A stretch of DNA of 64,000 nt, from NCBI RefSeq assembly GCF_019976975.1, contig NZ_AP024630.1, positions 3,100,001 to 3,164,000 of the forward strand, read 5' to 3'. Positions 37,679-46,186 of this stretch are shown here, one piece after another. Position numbers and translations under genes: made by a program. The DNA comes from Arthrobacter sp. NtRootA1 (GTDB lineage: Bacteria; Actinomycetota; Actinomycetes; Actinomycetales; Micrococcaceae). The notes under the pieces were generated by a model. The model had not been told where the DNA came from, ran no database searches, and saw only the letters and a list, made by a program, of their open reading frames with translations. Position 1 is the stretch's first letter. Every line of letters begins with the position of its first letter.

Positions 37679-38389
37679 TCACCAGGGCTTGTCTACGCCG
37701 GACTCATTCCCGGGGCTGCGTAGATACTCCTCGCGTTCCTGCCCTTCTGCCCGCTCCCGTTGGGCCTCTTGCGCGTTCTTTCCCAGCTTCTGGAGTTGCT
37801 CCTGCTGTTGGTCAGGCGGCGTATCCTTGGCTGGCTTCTCCGCATCGGCCCTTCCGTCGGAGCCCGAAGCCATCTTGGCTTTAAGCCGATCAGCAGCTGA
37901 ATCCAGGGCCTTCCCCTCTCCGGACGAATTTCCGGGACCTTCCTGCGCACACTGGGCAGGTGAGGACTCGATGACGTCCAACGCTTCACGAAACAACGTG
38001 GCTGCCGTCGGCTTACTGCCTGCCGACAGGGCAGCATCACCCAGTTTCTCGACGCTCAACACCAGATTGACCCGCACCTGGCATTCATCCTGGCCGGCGC
38101 CGGCATCCAACGCCGCCTCGAAGTCCTTCCGCGCCGCAGTGAAGTCGCCTGCTAGAACATGGGCGTCGCCGGACGCAAAGTAGGCTTTGTGCGGCTCGAA
38201 CAAGTTTGCAACCAGCAGCCAGGAAGCGGCCCTGGCTGCGCCATCCTGATCGGAGGTTTCGAAGGCACGTGCAGCGTAGCCACCCAAGGGACCCACGCTC
38301 AGGAGTTTCGCTGCCACGGCGAGCGCAAGCAGAGCCGGTGGAGCGGACCACAGCGCGAGGCGGCGTCTCCGGCGTCGAACATTGTTCAC
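37679..38389 (-). CDS. TPR-like membrane-anchored protein of the MoxR/VWA operon
   Basis: A 236-aa protein with an N-terminal Arg-rich segment, one membrane helix (residues about 12-32) and tetratricopeptide-like helices (AHVLAGDFTAARKDFEAALDA, then FREALDVIE), ending in a charged Gln/Glu/Arg-rich tail. It resembles the BatB/BatC C-terminal TPR partner of VWA proteins. GTG 38389 overlaps the stop of the preceding VWA gene (GTGA), so it is translationally coupled. Last gene of the operon. Confidence 0.7.
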   Translation of the reverse strand: MNNVRRRRRRLALWSAPPALLALAVAAKLLSVGPLGGYAARAFETSDQDGAARAASWLLVANLFEPHKAYFASGDAHVLAGDFTAARKDFEAALDAGAGQDECQVRVNLVLSVEKLGDAALSAGSKPTAATLFREALDVIESSPAQCAQEGPGNSSGEGKALDSAADRLKAKMASGSDGRADAEKPAKDTPPDQQQEQLQKLGKNAQEAQRERAEGQEREEYLRSPGNESGVDKPW

Positions 38390-39408
38390 GCCAGTGGCTC
38401 CTTGGCTTTCGGGGGCAGTCTTTGACCCCGCACTTCCCGCAGCGCGATGAGATGACGCACGGGTTCGTGAAGGGCCAGCAGGAATCCGGCGAGCGCCAGG
38501 AGCCAGTAGAGTTCCACGCGGCCGGGTCCGTCGTCGTTGGTAGGCGTGAGGGCTCCGGGCTGGGCTTTGGCAAGCATGTCAGCCGAGGGTTGGCTCCCGG
38601 TCCGGTGGACGTATGGGACCTGGAGTTGGCTTGCGATGTTTTGCAGTTGCCCTTCGTCGATCCTGGACACTGCATCCTCGCCCGAGCCCTTGTCCTGCAG
38701 ATACCGGGCTTCGGTGTCCGAGGTGTCCTTCATCCGGCCGCCCTGCCCGGTGCCGTAACCGAGCACCGCTCCCCCGCTGACGCTGTTCGCATCCACCGGC
38801 AGCGGCACTGGTGCCTCGGCGGCCGTGTTCTCGCCGTCCCCGGCGTAGAACACTAATGCTGGACGTCCTGGGTGCTGCTCCCGGGCGGCCGCGAGCCTGT
38901 CTTTGAGCAACGCTCCCGCACCCGTAACGCTGCTGCCGTTGGCGTACCGCGGGTTTTGCGGCTGCACTGTTGTCATAGCGGTTTGCAGCGCGGTGGCATC
39001 CTGGCTCAACGGCATGCGGACGGTCGCCTTGTTGTCGAAAGTGATGAGGGAAAACCTGGCGCCCGCTAGTTCCTTGGCGATGGCCATCACGTCGCTCGTC
39101 GCCCCTGACAAGCGGGTGCCTGTGCCGTTGTAGTCCTCGGCGGCCATGCTGGTGCTGGTATCGACAACGAAGAAGACGTCCACGTCCGCGAGGGCGGTCC
39201 TTGCCTCGCTGCCGGGCCACCCAGGTCGTAGTGCGGCAAGGACCAGAAGCACGACGGCGGCGCCCCGGACGGCGGCTGGCCGCACCGACCCTTTTGGTCC
39301 GGTGCTGCCGGGGACCGGCCCGCGAACGATAGCCCACAGGGTGAGGGCTATGATCCCGGCGCCTATGGCAGCGAGGAGCGCCCACGGAACAATTGGCAGA
39401 AGTGTCAC
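38386..39408 (-). CDS. VWA domain membrane protein (second of two)
   Basis: A 340-aa Bat-like protein: two membrane helices at the N-terminus, then a von Willebrand A domain with the MIDAS motif DTSTSMAAEDY, FSLITFD and FYAGDGENT, and a final membrane helix (VELYWLLALAGFLLAL). Start GTG 39408 (VTLLPIVPW) is the GTGA overlap with the upstream VWA stop and has GGAGG eight bases before it. Acts presumably at the membrane with MoxR as a chaperone-like module. Confidence 0.82.
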   Translation of the reverse strand: MTLLPIVPWALLAAIGAGIIALTLWAIVRGPVPGSTGPKGSVRPAAVRGAAVVLLVLAALRPGWPGSEARTALADVDVFFVVDTSTSMAAEDYNGTGTRLSGATSDVMAIAKELAGARFSLITFDNKATVRMPLSQDATALQTAMTTVQPQNPRYANGSSVTGAGALLKDRLAAAREQHPGRPALVFYAGDGENTAAEAPVPLPVDANSVSGGAVLGYGTGQGGRMKDTSDTEARYLQDKGSGEDAVSRIDEGQLQNIASQLQVPYVHRTGSQPSADMLAKAQPGALTPTNDDGPGRVELYWLLALAGFLLALHEPVRHLIALREVRGQRLPPKAKEPLA

Positions 39409-40388
39409 GGGTTCAGCCTCCATGCCAGGATCACCATTCCGGCACCTGCCAGCAGCGCAATCCCAAGCGGCAGCGCCGGGCTATCGCTCACTACAACCTG
39501 GGGCGCGGCCAGGTAGCTGCTGGCCTCGGTCTCCTGCACTTTCTGGACTATCCCTGGCACCGCATCAGGACTGTCCAGAGCGAAGTAGGTGCCGCCCGTT
39601 CCTTCGGCAACCGCCTTGAGTTGGCCACCAGGCTGATCAGCTTGATCTCCGTAGTCAAAGTCGCCGGGGTTCAATGCATACACCTTGACGTTCTTGCTCC
39701 GGGCCAGCTCCCCGGCCTGCTGCAGGGTGAAGATGGGGTCCCCTGAGAGGAAGTTGTCAGTCGCCAGCACAACAGACCGCGAGCGCTTGGCGTTGCCGGC
39801 CTCCGCGTCAACATCCGGGAAGCCTTGCACGCAGGATGCCAGGCCGTCGCCGATCAGGGAGGATCCTCCCCCGTTCCATGTCCCGTCGAAGAAGGATCCT
39901 GCCCCGCTGTCCAGGGCCTTCTGGGCTGCGGTGAGCTGTTCGGCCGCATAGTCGTAGTCGTCTGTCAGCGGGAACAGTTGGACGCTGCTGCTATCGAAGA
40001 TCACCATGCCGATGCGCTCGCCATCGAATTGCCGGGCGAGTTCCTGGAACACTTTGGCGATGGCGGCGTCCGTACTGGTCATGGATCCTGAAACATCCAG
40101 GCAGAGGATGATGTCCCGGTTCCGGATTTCGGGCTGCTCTGTGGTGCGCTGGGCAGGTCTTGCAGCGGCTGTGGCTGTGGCCGCCAGAAACAATGCACCC
40201 AAGGCCACGGCGAGGACCAATGTGGCCTTGTACCGCCGCAGCACGTTTTGGTACTCGGGAAGGTCGGTGAGGCGCTCGCCGTGTGCCACTGGCCTGCCCG
40301 TCTGCGGCCGACGCCGGATCAACAGTCGGGCGGCAATCACCAGTGCCAGGGCAGCAAGGGGAAGAATCCACCAGTAAGTCAGTTCCAC
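39405..40388 (-). CDS. VWA domain membrane protein (first of two)
   Basis: A 327-aa Bat-like protein. N-terminal helix WWILPLAALALVIAARLL, a second helix near residue 60, then the VWA domain with the MIDAS LDVSGSMTSTD, GMVIFDSSSVQLFPLTDD and VLATDNFLSGDP, and a C-terminal membrane helix. Start GTG 40388 has AGGTGG seven bases upstream and overlaps the preceding gene by 10 bases. Longer ORF to 40802 is in another gene and rejected. Confidence 0.84.
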   Translation of the reverse strand: MELTYWWILPLAALALVIAARLLIRRRPQTGRPVAHGERLTDLPEYQNVLRRYKATLVLAVALGALFLAATATAAARPAQRTTEQPEIRNRDIILCLDVSGSMTSTDAAIAKVFQELARQFDGERIGMVIFDSSSVQLFPLTDDYDYAAEQLTAAQKALDSGAGSFFDGTWNGGGSSLIGDGLASCVQGFPDVDAEAGNAKRSRSVVLATDNFLSGDPIFTLQQAGELARSKNVKVYALNPGDFDYGDQADQPGGQLKAVAEGTGGTYFALDSPDAVPGIVQKVQETEASSYLAAPQVVVSDSPALPLGIALLAGAGMVILAWRLNP

Positions 40389-40849
40389 GCCCGCACCACC
40401 TGGCGTGCGGTGTTTGCGGAGTCCCGAACGGATTGCATGGCTACGGGCGCAAATTCGTTGGGGTAGATCAAGGCGATACCCACGGCGAACTGATCCAGTC
40501 CGTTGCGGCGCAATTCCTCCAGTGTCATGGAAGTGGCCGGAAGGCCTGTGGCTGCACCCGCAAATTCCCGCACGAGGAGGCTGAGTCGCTGGTGGGCGTC
40601 GCGCCCGGGGAGGCGGCCGGCGTCGGCCTCCCTTTCGAGGGTATCTATTGCTGACAGGCAGCTGGCCCGCAACGTTTCCAGATCGTGTGACGTCCCGTGC
40701 GCGCCTGCCGGTGTCTTTGGTGCTGCTTTGCGAACAGGCCACAGGATCCATCCGTACCAGCATGCTACGAGCAGCAGCAGCACCAAGCCCAGCCATAGCC
40801 ACAGCTGCTGGTATTGAAGGGGCGCGTAGAAGCCGGCGTTATCCTGCAC
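40379..40849 (-). CDS. DUF4381-like single-pass membrane protein of the MoxR operon
   Basis: A 156-aa protein with one strong N-terminal membrane helix (LWLWLGLVLLLLVACWYGWIL) followed by a helical cytosolic part (LETLRASCLSAIDTLEREAD, SLLVREFAGAATGLPA, MTLEELRRNGLD). Layout and position between DUF58 and the VWA genes are those of DUF4381 proteins. GTG 40849 has AAGGA eight bases before it and overlaps the DUF58 gene by 11 bases. Family call is by arrangement more than by motif. Confidence 0.65.
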   Translation of the reverse strand: MQDNAGFYAPLQYQQLWLWLGLVLLLLVACWYGWILWPVRKAAPKTPAGAHGTSHDLETLRASCLSAIDTLEREADAGRLPGRDAHQRLSLLVREFAGAATGLPATSMTLEELRRNGLDQFAVGIALIYPNEFAPVAMQSVRDSANTARQVVRAWN

Positions 40850-41765
40850 GGTTGCTATCCTTGGCGGACTTCGCGCCCGAGCGGTGCTTCTCCAGGAGCG
40901 CGAACACCGCCGTGAGGACGTCGCCCGTGGCGCCAACCGACTGCTCAGCAATGCCGAGCCTGCGGAAGAAGACGCTGCGCTCCTCCTCACGTTTTCGCAT
41001 TGCGGTGGCGTATGCCGCACGAACAACGCTGTTCCCCGCCACCAGCGCAGGGATCCGCTGGCCGTTCCCGACGTCGAAGCTGGCCTCCTGCGTAGGCGCC
41101 GGGTTCCCCGGTTCCCTTGCCATGCGGGCGTCGAGGATAGTGAGCCAGAGGACTTCGTGCCGGGCCCTCAGGCGCCGGAGTAGCATTTCGGTGTGGGCGT
41201 CGGGCCTAAACTCATCGGCGAGAACGGCAATGAGCAGGCGGCCTTTCAAGTACCTCAGCGCGTAGTCGAGTTGCGCTGTGATGGCGCTCGCCGGCCCATC
41301 CAGGGAAATGCCGGCCTCCACTTCCCGGAGCAGCCGCTCCAGGTGCTGTTCACCGCTTTGGGGCGGGAGGTAGCGAGAGGTGAGGGCCGAGCCGTGCAGG
41401 AGTCCGACGTCGTCCCCGTGCCTGCAGGCGAGATAGCCCAGCACGCCGGCAGCGTCAACGGCAATGTCTTTTTTGGATTCACCGGAGGCGGCGTGGGCTG
41501 CCATGTTCCGTCCTGCGTCCACGAGCAGCAGCACCGAGTGACGGCGGACGGCCACGTAGCGTTTGACCAGCGGTGATCCGTGGCGGGCAGTGGCTTTCCA
41601 ATCAATGTCCCTGACTTCGTCGCCAGGTACGTACGAGCGCAATTCGTCAAAGTCCAGGCTGCGGCCCTTGAAGACAGAACCGTATTCGCCATCCAACAGG
41701 GTGAGGGTCCTGCGATGGGCGAAGATGAACATCTTCGACTTCACGCGTCGGAGGAGGCTGGGCAT
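40839..41765 (-). CDS. DUF58 domain protein
   Basis: A 308-aa soluble protein with the DUF58 signature FKGRSLDFDELRSYVPGD followed by EVRDIDWKATARHG, then a degenerate VWA fold (VLLLVDAGRNM). It is the usual partner of MoxR ATPases. ATG 41765 (MPSLLRRVKSKMF) is 10 bases after the MoxR stop; an ORF extension upstream runs over MoxR and is rejected. Role of the MoxR-DUF58-VWA set is thought to be folding or activation of envelope or metal proteins; the client is unknown. Confidence 0.88.
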   Translation of the reverse strand: MPSLLRRVKSKMFIFAHRRTLTLLDGEYGSVFKGRSLDFDELRSYVPGDEVRDIDWKATARHGSPLVKRYVAVRRHSVLLLVDAGRNMAAHAASGESKKDIAVDAAGVLGYLACRHGDDVGLLHGSALTSRYLPPQSGEQHLERLLREVEAGISLDGPASAITAQLDYALRYLKGRLLIAVLADEFRPDAHTEMLLRRLRARHEVLWLTILDARMAREPGNPAPTQEASFDVGNGQRIPALVAGNSVVRAAYATAMRKREEERSVFFRRLGIAEQSVGATGDVLTAVFALLEKHRSGAKSAKDSNRAG

Positions 41766-41775
41766 CCGGTGACCG

Positions 41776-42783
41776 TTACGGCGTCTGCACGGACGCGAGC
41801 ACCGCATCAATGATGGTTTCCACGGGGATCCCTTCAACCACGGCATCGAACCCGAGCAAGATTCTGTGGCGCAGGATCCTGTGGGCCAGTTTCTTGACGT
41901 CTTCCGGGATGACATGGTCCCGCCCGCTTAGGAGTGCCAATGCCCTCGCAGCCTGGCTGAAGGCAATGCTGGCCCGCGGACTTGCACCGAACTCAATGAG
42001 GTTGGCCAAACGAGGCTCCAGATATTGTGAGGCGTTGCGCGTCACATAGGCCAGGCCAACGATGTACCTGATGATGGCAGGATCAACGTAAACCCTCTTG
42101 ACGAGTTCCTGCACCTGGACGATGGCGTCCAGGGAAGCGGCTGCCGGGGGCTTCTGCGCTGCGCTGTACACCCCGGCATCTATCCGCCTGATGACTTCGG
42201 CTTCCTCCGCCGGGCTCGGATAGTCCAGGACGTCCTTGAGCATGAAGCGATCCATCTGTGCTTCCGGAAGGCGGTAGGTTCCCTCCTGCTCAATCGGGTT
42301 TTGCGTTGCCAGCACCAGGAAAGGCTCGGGCAGCGGATATGACTCGCCACCGATGGACGTCTGCCGTTCCTGCATCGCCTCCAGCATGGCGCTCTGCGTT
42401 TTGGCGCTGGAACGGTTGATCTCATCAAGGAGCACAATGTTCGCATGAACGGGTCCCAGTTGGGTGACGAATGTGCCTTTGGCTGCATCAAATATCTGGG
42501 TGCCGGCGATGTCGCTTGGCAACAGGTCCGGAGTGCACTGGATCCGGCGAAAATCCGCACTTACCGACTCCGCGAGAGCTTGCGCTGCTGTGGTCTTGGC
42601 CAGACCCGGAACGCTCTCCAAAAGTACATGTCCGCCGGTCAGGAGGCCGATCATCAGCGTCTCCTGCAGCCTCGACTGGCCTACCACCTTGGTCTCAAAG
42701 CTGCGGATAATGCTGCCGACGAGCTGCTGGGCACGGGCCAGGTCCGGCGCATCGATTCCGGTCGTGGCTGTGTTCTGAAGCAC
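41776..42783 (-). CDS. MoxR-family AAA ATPase
   Basis: A 335-aa AAA+ ATPase, first gene of a six-gene minus-strand operon (MoxR, DUF58, DUF4381-like, VWA, VWA, TPR). Walker A is ESVPGLAKTT (residues about 55-64), Walker B is IVLLDEINR, sensor 1 is VLATQNPIEQEGTYRLPEAQMDRF, and FGASPRASIAFSQAARALA is the C-terminal lid typical of MoxR. ATG 42783 begins the family-like sequence directly. Confidence 0.93.
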   Translation of the reverse strand: MLQNTATTGIDAPDLARAQQLVGSIIRSFETKVVGQSRLQETLMIGLLTGGHVLLESVPGLAKTTAAQALAESVSADFRRIQCTPDLLPSDIAGTQIFDAAKGTFVTQLGPVHANIVLLDEINRSSAKTQSAMLEAMQERQTSIGGESYPLPEPFLVLATQNPIEQEGTYRLPEAQMDRFMLKDVLDYPSPAEEAEVIRRIDAGVYSAAQKPPAAASLDAIVQVQELVKRVYVDPAIIRYIVGLAYVTRNASQYLEPRLANLIEFGASPRASIAFSQAARALALLSGRDHVIPEDVKKLAHRILRHRILLGFDAVVEGIPVETIIDAVLASVQTP

Positions 42784-42889
42784 TCGTGGTCCCCTCGCTG
42801 GCGTGAATCCACTCTATCCAAGCCTCCCCTGAACAAGCCCGCAATGGGGAGCTCTCCCCATGGGCGCTTCTGAGGTCTATCCTTTTGCC

Positions 42890-43093
42890 ATGCCTCAGCT
42901 ACCAGCCCGCTATGAGCAGTACCTCAACGGCCAAAGCCAGCGCGTCATCGACGCCGTCCGTCCAGTTCTGCTGCAGTCCGCCGCAGACCAAAGGCACGGA
43001 GTCCGGATTGTGTACAACGCAGGCCCCACCGGACACCAGGCTCATCTGGACGAGTCGATACCCTACGGCGAAATAGTCGAGGACATCGACTAG
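42890..43093 (+). CDS. Small hypothetical protein (67 aa)
   Basis: Starting at ATG 42890 (MPQLPARYEQYLNGQSQRVID) this is a soluble, acidic protein with one long helix and a C-terminal ESIPYGEIVEDID tail. I know no function. TATCCT at 42878-42883 is exactly six bases before the ATG, a leaderless geometry, which favours this start over an upstream in-frame ATG at 42860. A short hairpin GGGGAG-CT-CTCCCC is at 42846-42859. Its stop overlaps the end of the convergent permease gene by four bases. Confidence 0.6.
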   Translation: MPQLPARYEQYLNGQSQRVIDAVRPVLLQSAADQRHGVRIVYNAGPTGHQAHLDESIPYGEIVEDID

Positions 43094-43905
43094 CCCTTTA
43101 CCGAGCCGGACAACGCGAAGGAGCTACCCACGCTCCGGGATACCAGCACGTACAGCAGCAGCACCGGCACTGAGTACAGGATGGAAAACGCCGCCAGCTG
43201 CCCATAAGCTATGGCGCCATGCTGGCCAAAGAAGCTGAAGATGGACACCGCAGCTGGTTGCTTGGCTGTGGAGAGCAAGAGGATGAAGGGGACGAAGAAG
43301 TTTCCCCATGCCTGGATGAAAACAAAGATGAATACAACGCCCAGGCCCTGCCTCATAAGCGGCAGCACGATGGTGCGCAAGGCCGCCATGCTTGAGGCAC
43401 CATCCATCCATGCCGCCTCCTCCAGTTCCAAGGGAACGGAGTCCATGAAGTTCTTCATCATCCAGATGGCCATGGGCAGCGTGGTTGTAGCCATGAAGAA
43501 TATGGTGGCCATCATGGAATCGAGCAACTGGAGCTGGACGAACAACCCGTAGACGGGCACCATAATGGCGGTCACTGGCAACGACGTCCCGAAAAGCACC
43601 GAGTACATGAACGGCTTGTTGAACCTGGACTGGTAGCGGGACAGCGGATACGCAGCAAGGACGGCTGCCACCAGATTGACCGCCGCTGTTCCGGCCGAGA
43701 GAAGGAAACTGTTCGTCAAGGGCTGGAACAACAATTCCGGAGTGAACACCGCGCCAAAATTATCCATCGAAGGCGCCGACGGCACCGCTGTCTGGTACCC
43801 GGCGTGAGGATCGACGGCGGCCAGCAGCAACCACAGCAATGGCGCCACAAAGCAGAAACCGATCACGGCCAAAGCGATGTCTGCCGCAATCCGCGGCCTG
43901 GACAT
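43090..43905 (-). CDS. Carbohydrate ABC transporter permease (MalG type)
   Basis: A 271-aa inner-membrane permease with six hydrophobic helices and the EAA loop EAAWMDGASSMAALRTIVLP that contacts the ATPase. N-terminus FCFVAPLLWLLLAAVDP is typical of the CUT1 MalG-like subunit. ATG 43905 shares a base with the stop codon of the first permease gene; a longer ORF upstream is a shadow of that gene. Part of ROK-SBP-permease-permease. Confidence 0.92.
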   Translation of the reverse strand: MSRPRIAADIALAVIGFCFVAPLLWLLLAAVDPHAGYQTAVPSAPSMDNFGAVFTPELLFQPLTNSFLLSAGTAAVNLVAAVLAAYPLSRYQSRFNKPFMYSVLFGTSLPVTAIMVPVYGLFVQLQLLDSMMATIFFMATTTLPMAIWMMKNFMDSVPLELEEAAWMDGASSMAALRTIVLPLMRQGLGVVFIFVFIQAWGNFFVPFILLLSTAKQPAAVSIFSFFGQHGAIAYGQLAAFSILYSVPVLLLYVLVSRSVGSSFALSGSVKG

Positions 43906-44774
43906 CACGGCTTCTGCTCCCTGAGCAGGCGGACATAGACAGCGCCGAAGACCACTCCCAACACAATCAATACCGAAGCAACAGCCGTGCCATAGCCGAT
44001 ATCCCCAAATTTGAAGGCCTCTTGGTAGGCCAACACCGGCAGGGTGGTACTGGCATTGGCTGGGCCACCGGCTGTCATCACCCAAATAAGCGTGAACACG
44101 GCCAACGTCTGCAGGGTAATCAGCATCAGGTTGGTGGCGATGCTGCTCCTGATCAGTGGCAACGTGATAAATGCCAGGCGCTGCCAGCCTTGCGCACCAT
44201 CCATCAAGGCAGCTTCCGAGACATCCTGTGGCACGTCCGCCAGGGCGGCCCTGTACACAAGCATGGAGAACGCCGTTCCCCGCCACGTGTTCGCCAGGAT
44301 AATCGCGACAAGCGGGAACGTGTACAGCCAGTCCGGCCCCTTCCCGCCAAAGAGGGCCAGCATTTGATTCAGTGTGCCGTCACGGTTGAAGTAGGCATAG
44401 GCCGCGAAGGCGGCCACGATTTCCGGGAGTATCCAAGCTGCTACCACCGCCGTTCCTACCCACGAGGAAACTGCCTTACGTGAGCGCCTCATGAGCAGCG
44501 CGATGAGTAGACCGAGCACATTCTGGCCGAGCACGGCCGAGGCCGCGACGAAAACAACAGTCAGCCATGCCGCCAGTGGAAACGAGTCATCGCTGAACAT
44601 CCGGACGTAGTTCTCCAGCCCCACCCACTGTGGATCCCGGGCTGCCCGGCCTGAAAGAGCGGCGTTGGTGAAGGACGCATAGAAGGACCAAGCCACCGGG
44701 GCAAGCAGGAACACCAGCAGCAGGAGAACGGAAGGAACAACCGGCAGCAGCCGCAGGTAGCGGCGAATCGTCAT
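43905..44774 (-). CDS. Carbohydrate ABC transporter permease (MalF type)
   Basis: A 289-aa membrane protein with six helices and the EAA motif EAALMDGAQGWQRLAFITLP. The N-terminal LLPVVPSVLLLLVFLLAPVAWSFYASF segment and GLENYVRMFSDD are typical of CUT1 MalF-like permeases. It follows the binding-protein gene by 24 bases and is translationally coupled to the MalG-type gene. Confidence 0.92.
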   Translation of the reverse strand: MTIRRYLRLLPVVPSVLLLLVFLLAPVAWSFYASFTNAALSGRAARDPQWVGLENYVRMFSDDSFPLAAWLTVVFVAASAVLGQNVLGLLIALLMRRSRKAVSSWVGTAVVAAWILPEIVAAFAAYAYFNRDGTLNQMLALFGGKGPDWLYTFPLVAIILANTWRGTAFSMLVYRAALADVPQDVSEAALMDGAQGWQRLAFITLPLIRSSIATNLMLITLQTLAVFTLIWVMTAGGPANASTTLPVLAYQEAFKFGDIGYGTAVASVLIVLGVVFGAVYVRLLREQKP

Positions 44775-44798
44775 TTCCCTGCTGTCATTTCTTTGATG

Positions 44799-46154
44799 TC
44801 ATCTCTCCAGCACCTTGCCATCACCAACAAGCTTGCGCACCGTGGCGTCATACTCCGCTGCGGCATCTTCAGGGCTTTGCTTTCCAGTGATTACAGACTC
44901 GGTGGCTACCTGGACCGCCGTCGAGATCCTTGGGTAATCTGCGGTAGCCGGGCGGTAATGCGTCACCTTCACCAACTCCGAGACGTCCTTCACGAACGGA
45001 TTCGCCGAAAGGTAGCTCGATTCCGCTGCAACATCCGTTCGCACCGCTATCTGGGAGTTGTTAACGTCAAAGGCCAGGGCATTCTTCTTGTTCAGCGCGG
45101 TGGTGAGGAACTTGAACGCAAGCTCAGCGTTCTTGCTCTTGGCACCAACTGCAAGGGTCCATCCACCGGACATGCTGACGCCGCCGGGCTCCTGTCCGTT
45201 CCGCGAGGGGAACATGGCCACACCCATTTCCTGCTCGTAGCCTGCCCACTCATAGGCCCCGCCTTTTTGCCAGAACGACGGCGTATACGAGCCTTCCACG
45301 GTTGCCGCGAGTTTGCCCTGCGGGAACCACTCGCCAAAGACTTTCTTCCAGACATTGGCGTCGAGGGCTTCAGCCGGGCTCACTGCAAGCTTTTCGTCGT
45401 AAAGGGTCTTCAGGAAAGCCAGCGAGTCAGTAAAGCCCTGGGAGCCCACCACCCACTTCTTTTCCTTTTCGTCGTACAGCGTGCTGTCAGTCCCGTAGAG
45501 GAGTTCGTAGAAGCTCTGCATGACGGTGCCCTCGCCGGTACCCTTGCCGGCGTACATATTGAAGGGAATCACGCTTGGGTCCGAGGCTTTGATGGCACGT
45601 GCCGTGGACAGGATGTCTTCCCACGTTTTGGGCTGCCACGGAACAGCAATTCCGGCCTTCTGCAGCACTGCCTTGTTGTACCAGATGGCACGGGTGTCAG
45701 TGCCGAGGGGCACCGCGTAAATACCTCCGTCGTCGGCCCGTCCTGCTGCTTTGGCGGCTTCGTTGAACCTGGACCAGTCGTCCCACTTTTCAAGATAGCT
45801 GTCCAGCTTCAGGAGGTAACCGGCGTCGACGTCGGAACGCACCTTGAACGTGTCCTCATAGAAGACATCCGGCGCGGTGTCCGGGGAACGCTGGGCCAGG
45901 GCGAGCTTGGTTCCGTAGTCGTCGTCGTTGGCTTGGATCGGTTCGAGGTTAACCGTCACCGAAGAGTTGGCCGCCTCGAATTCCTTTTTGGCGTCCTGCA
46001 TGACGGTATCCAGGGCCGTGAACGAATCGGATTTCTGGTAGACGATCTTCAAGGTCTTGTTCTCGGCAGCAGGCGGCGTCGAGGAACAAGCGGTTGCAGC
46101 GAGAAGAGCAGCTACGACGGGAAGGACGGTGGCAAACCTCATTGGGCGGCGCAT
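44799..46154 (-). CDS. Extracellular sugar-binding lipoprotein of an ABC importer
   Basis: A 451-aa solute-binding protein with a lipoprotein signal (LLAATACSS lipobox). The mature protein has the family 1 binding-protein pattern: LKIVYQKSDSFTALDTVMQD, APDVFYEDTF, GGIYAVPLGTDTRAIWYNKAVLQ, TWEDILSTAR and LAFKFLTTAL near the C-terminus. The sugar is not predictable. A 465-codon open frame on the other strand is a shadow. No ATPase gene lies in the cluster, so a shared MsiK-like ATPase is likely. Confidence 0.9.
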   Translation of the reverse strand: MRRPMRFATVLPVVAALLAATACSSTPPAAENKTLKIVYQKSDSFTALDTVMQDAKKEFEAANSSVTVNLEPIQANDDDYGTKLALAQRSPDTAPDVFYEDTFKVRSDVDAGYLLKLDSYLEKWDDWSRFNEAAKAAGRADDGGIYAVPLGTDTRAIWYNKAVLQKAGIAVPWQPKTWEDILSTARAIKASDPSVIPFNMYAGKGTGEGTVMQSFYELLYGTDSTLYDEKEKKWVVGSQGFTDSLAFLKTLYDEKLAVSPAEALDANVWKKVFGEWFPQGKLAATVEGSYTPSFWQKGGAYEWAGYEQEMGVAMFPSRNGQEPGGVSMSGGWTLAVGAKSKNAELAFKFLTTALNKKNALAFDVNNSQIAVRTDVAAESSYLSANPFVKDVSELVKVTHYRPATADYPRISTAVQVATESVITGKQSPEDAAAEYDATVRKLVGDGKVLER

Positions 46155-46186
46155 TTTGCTCCAATCGAGTCAACGTGGCTGAGTAA

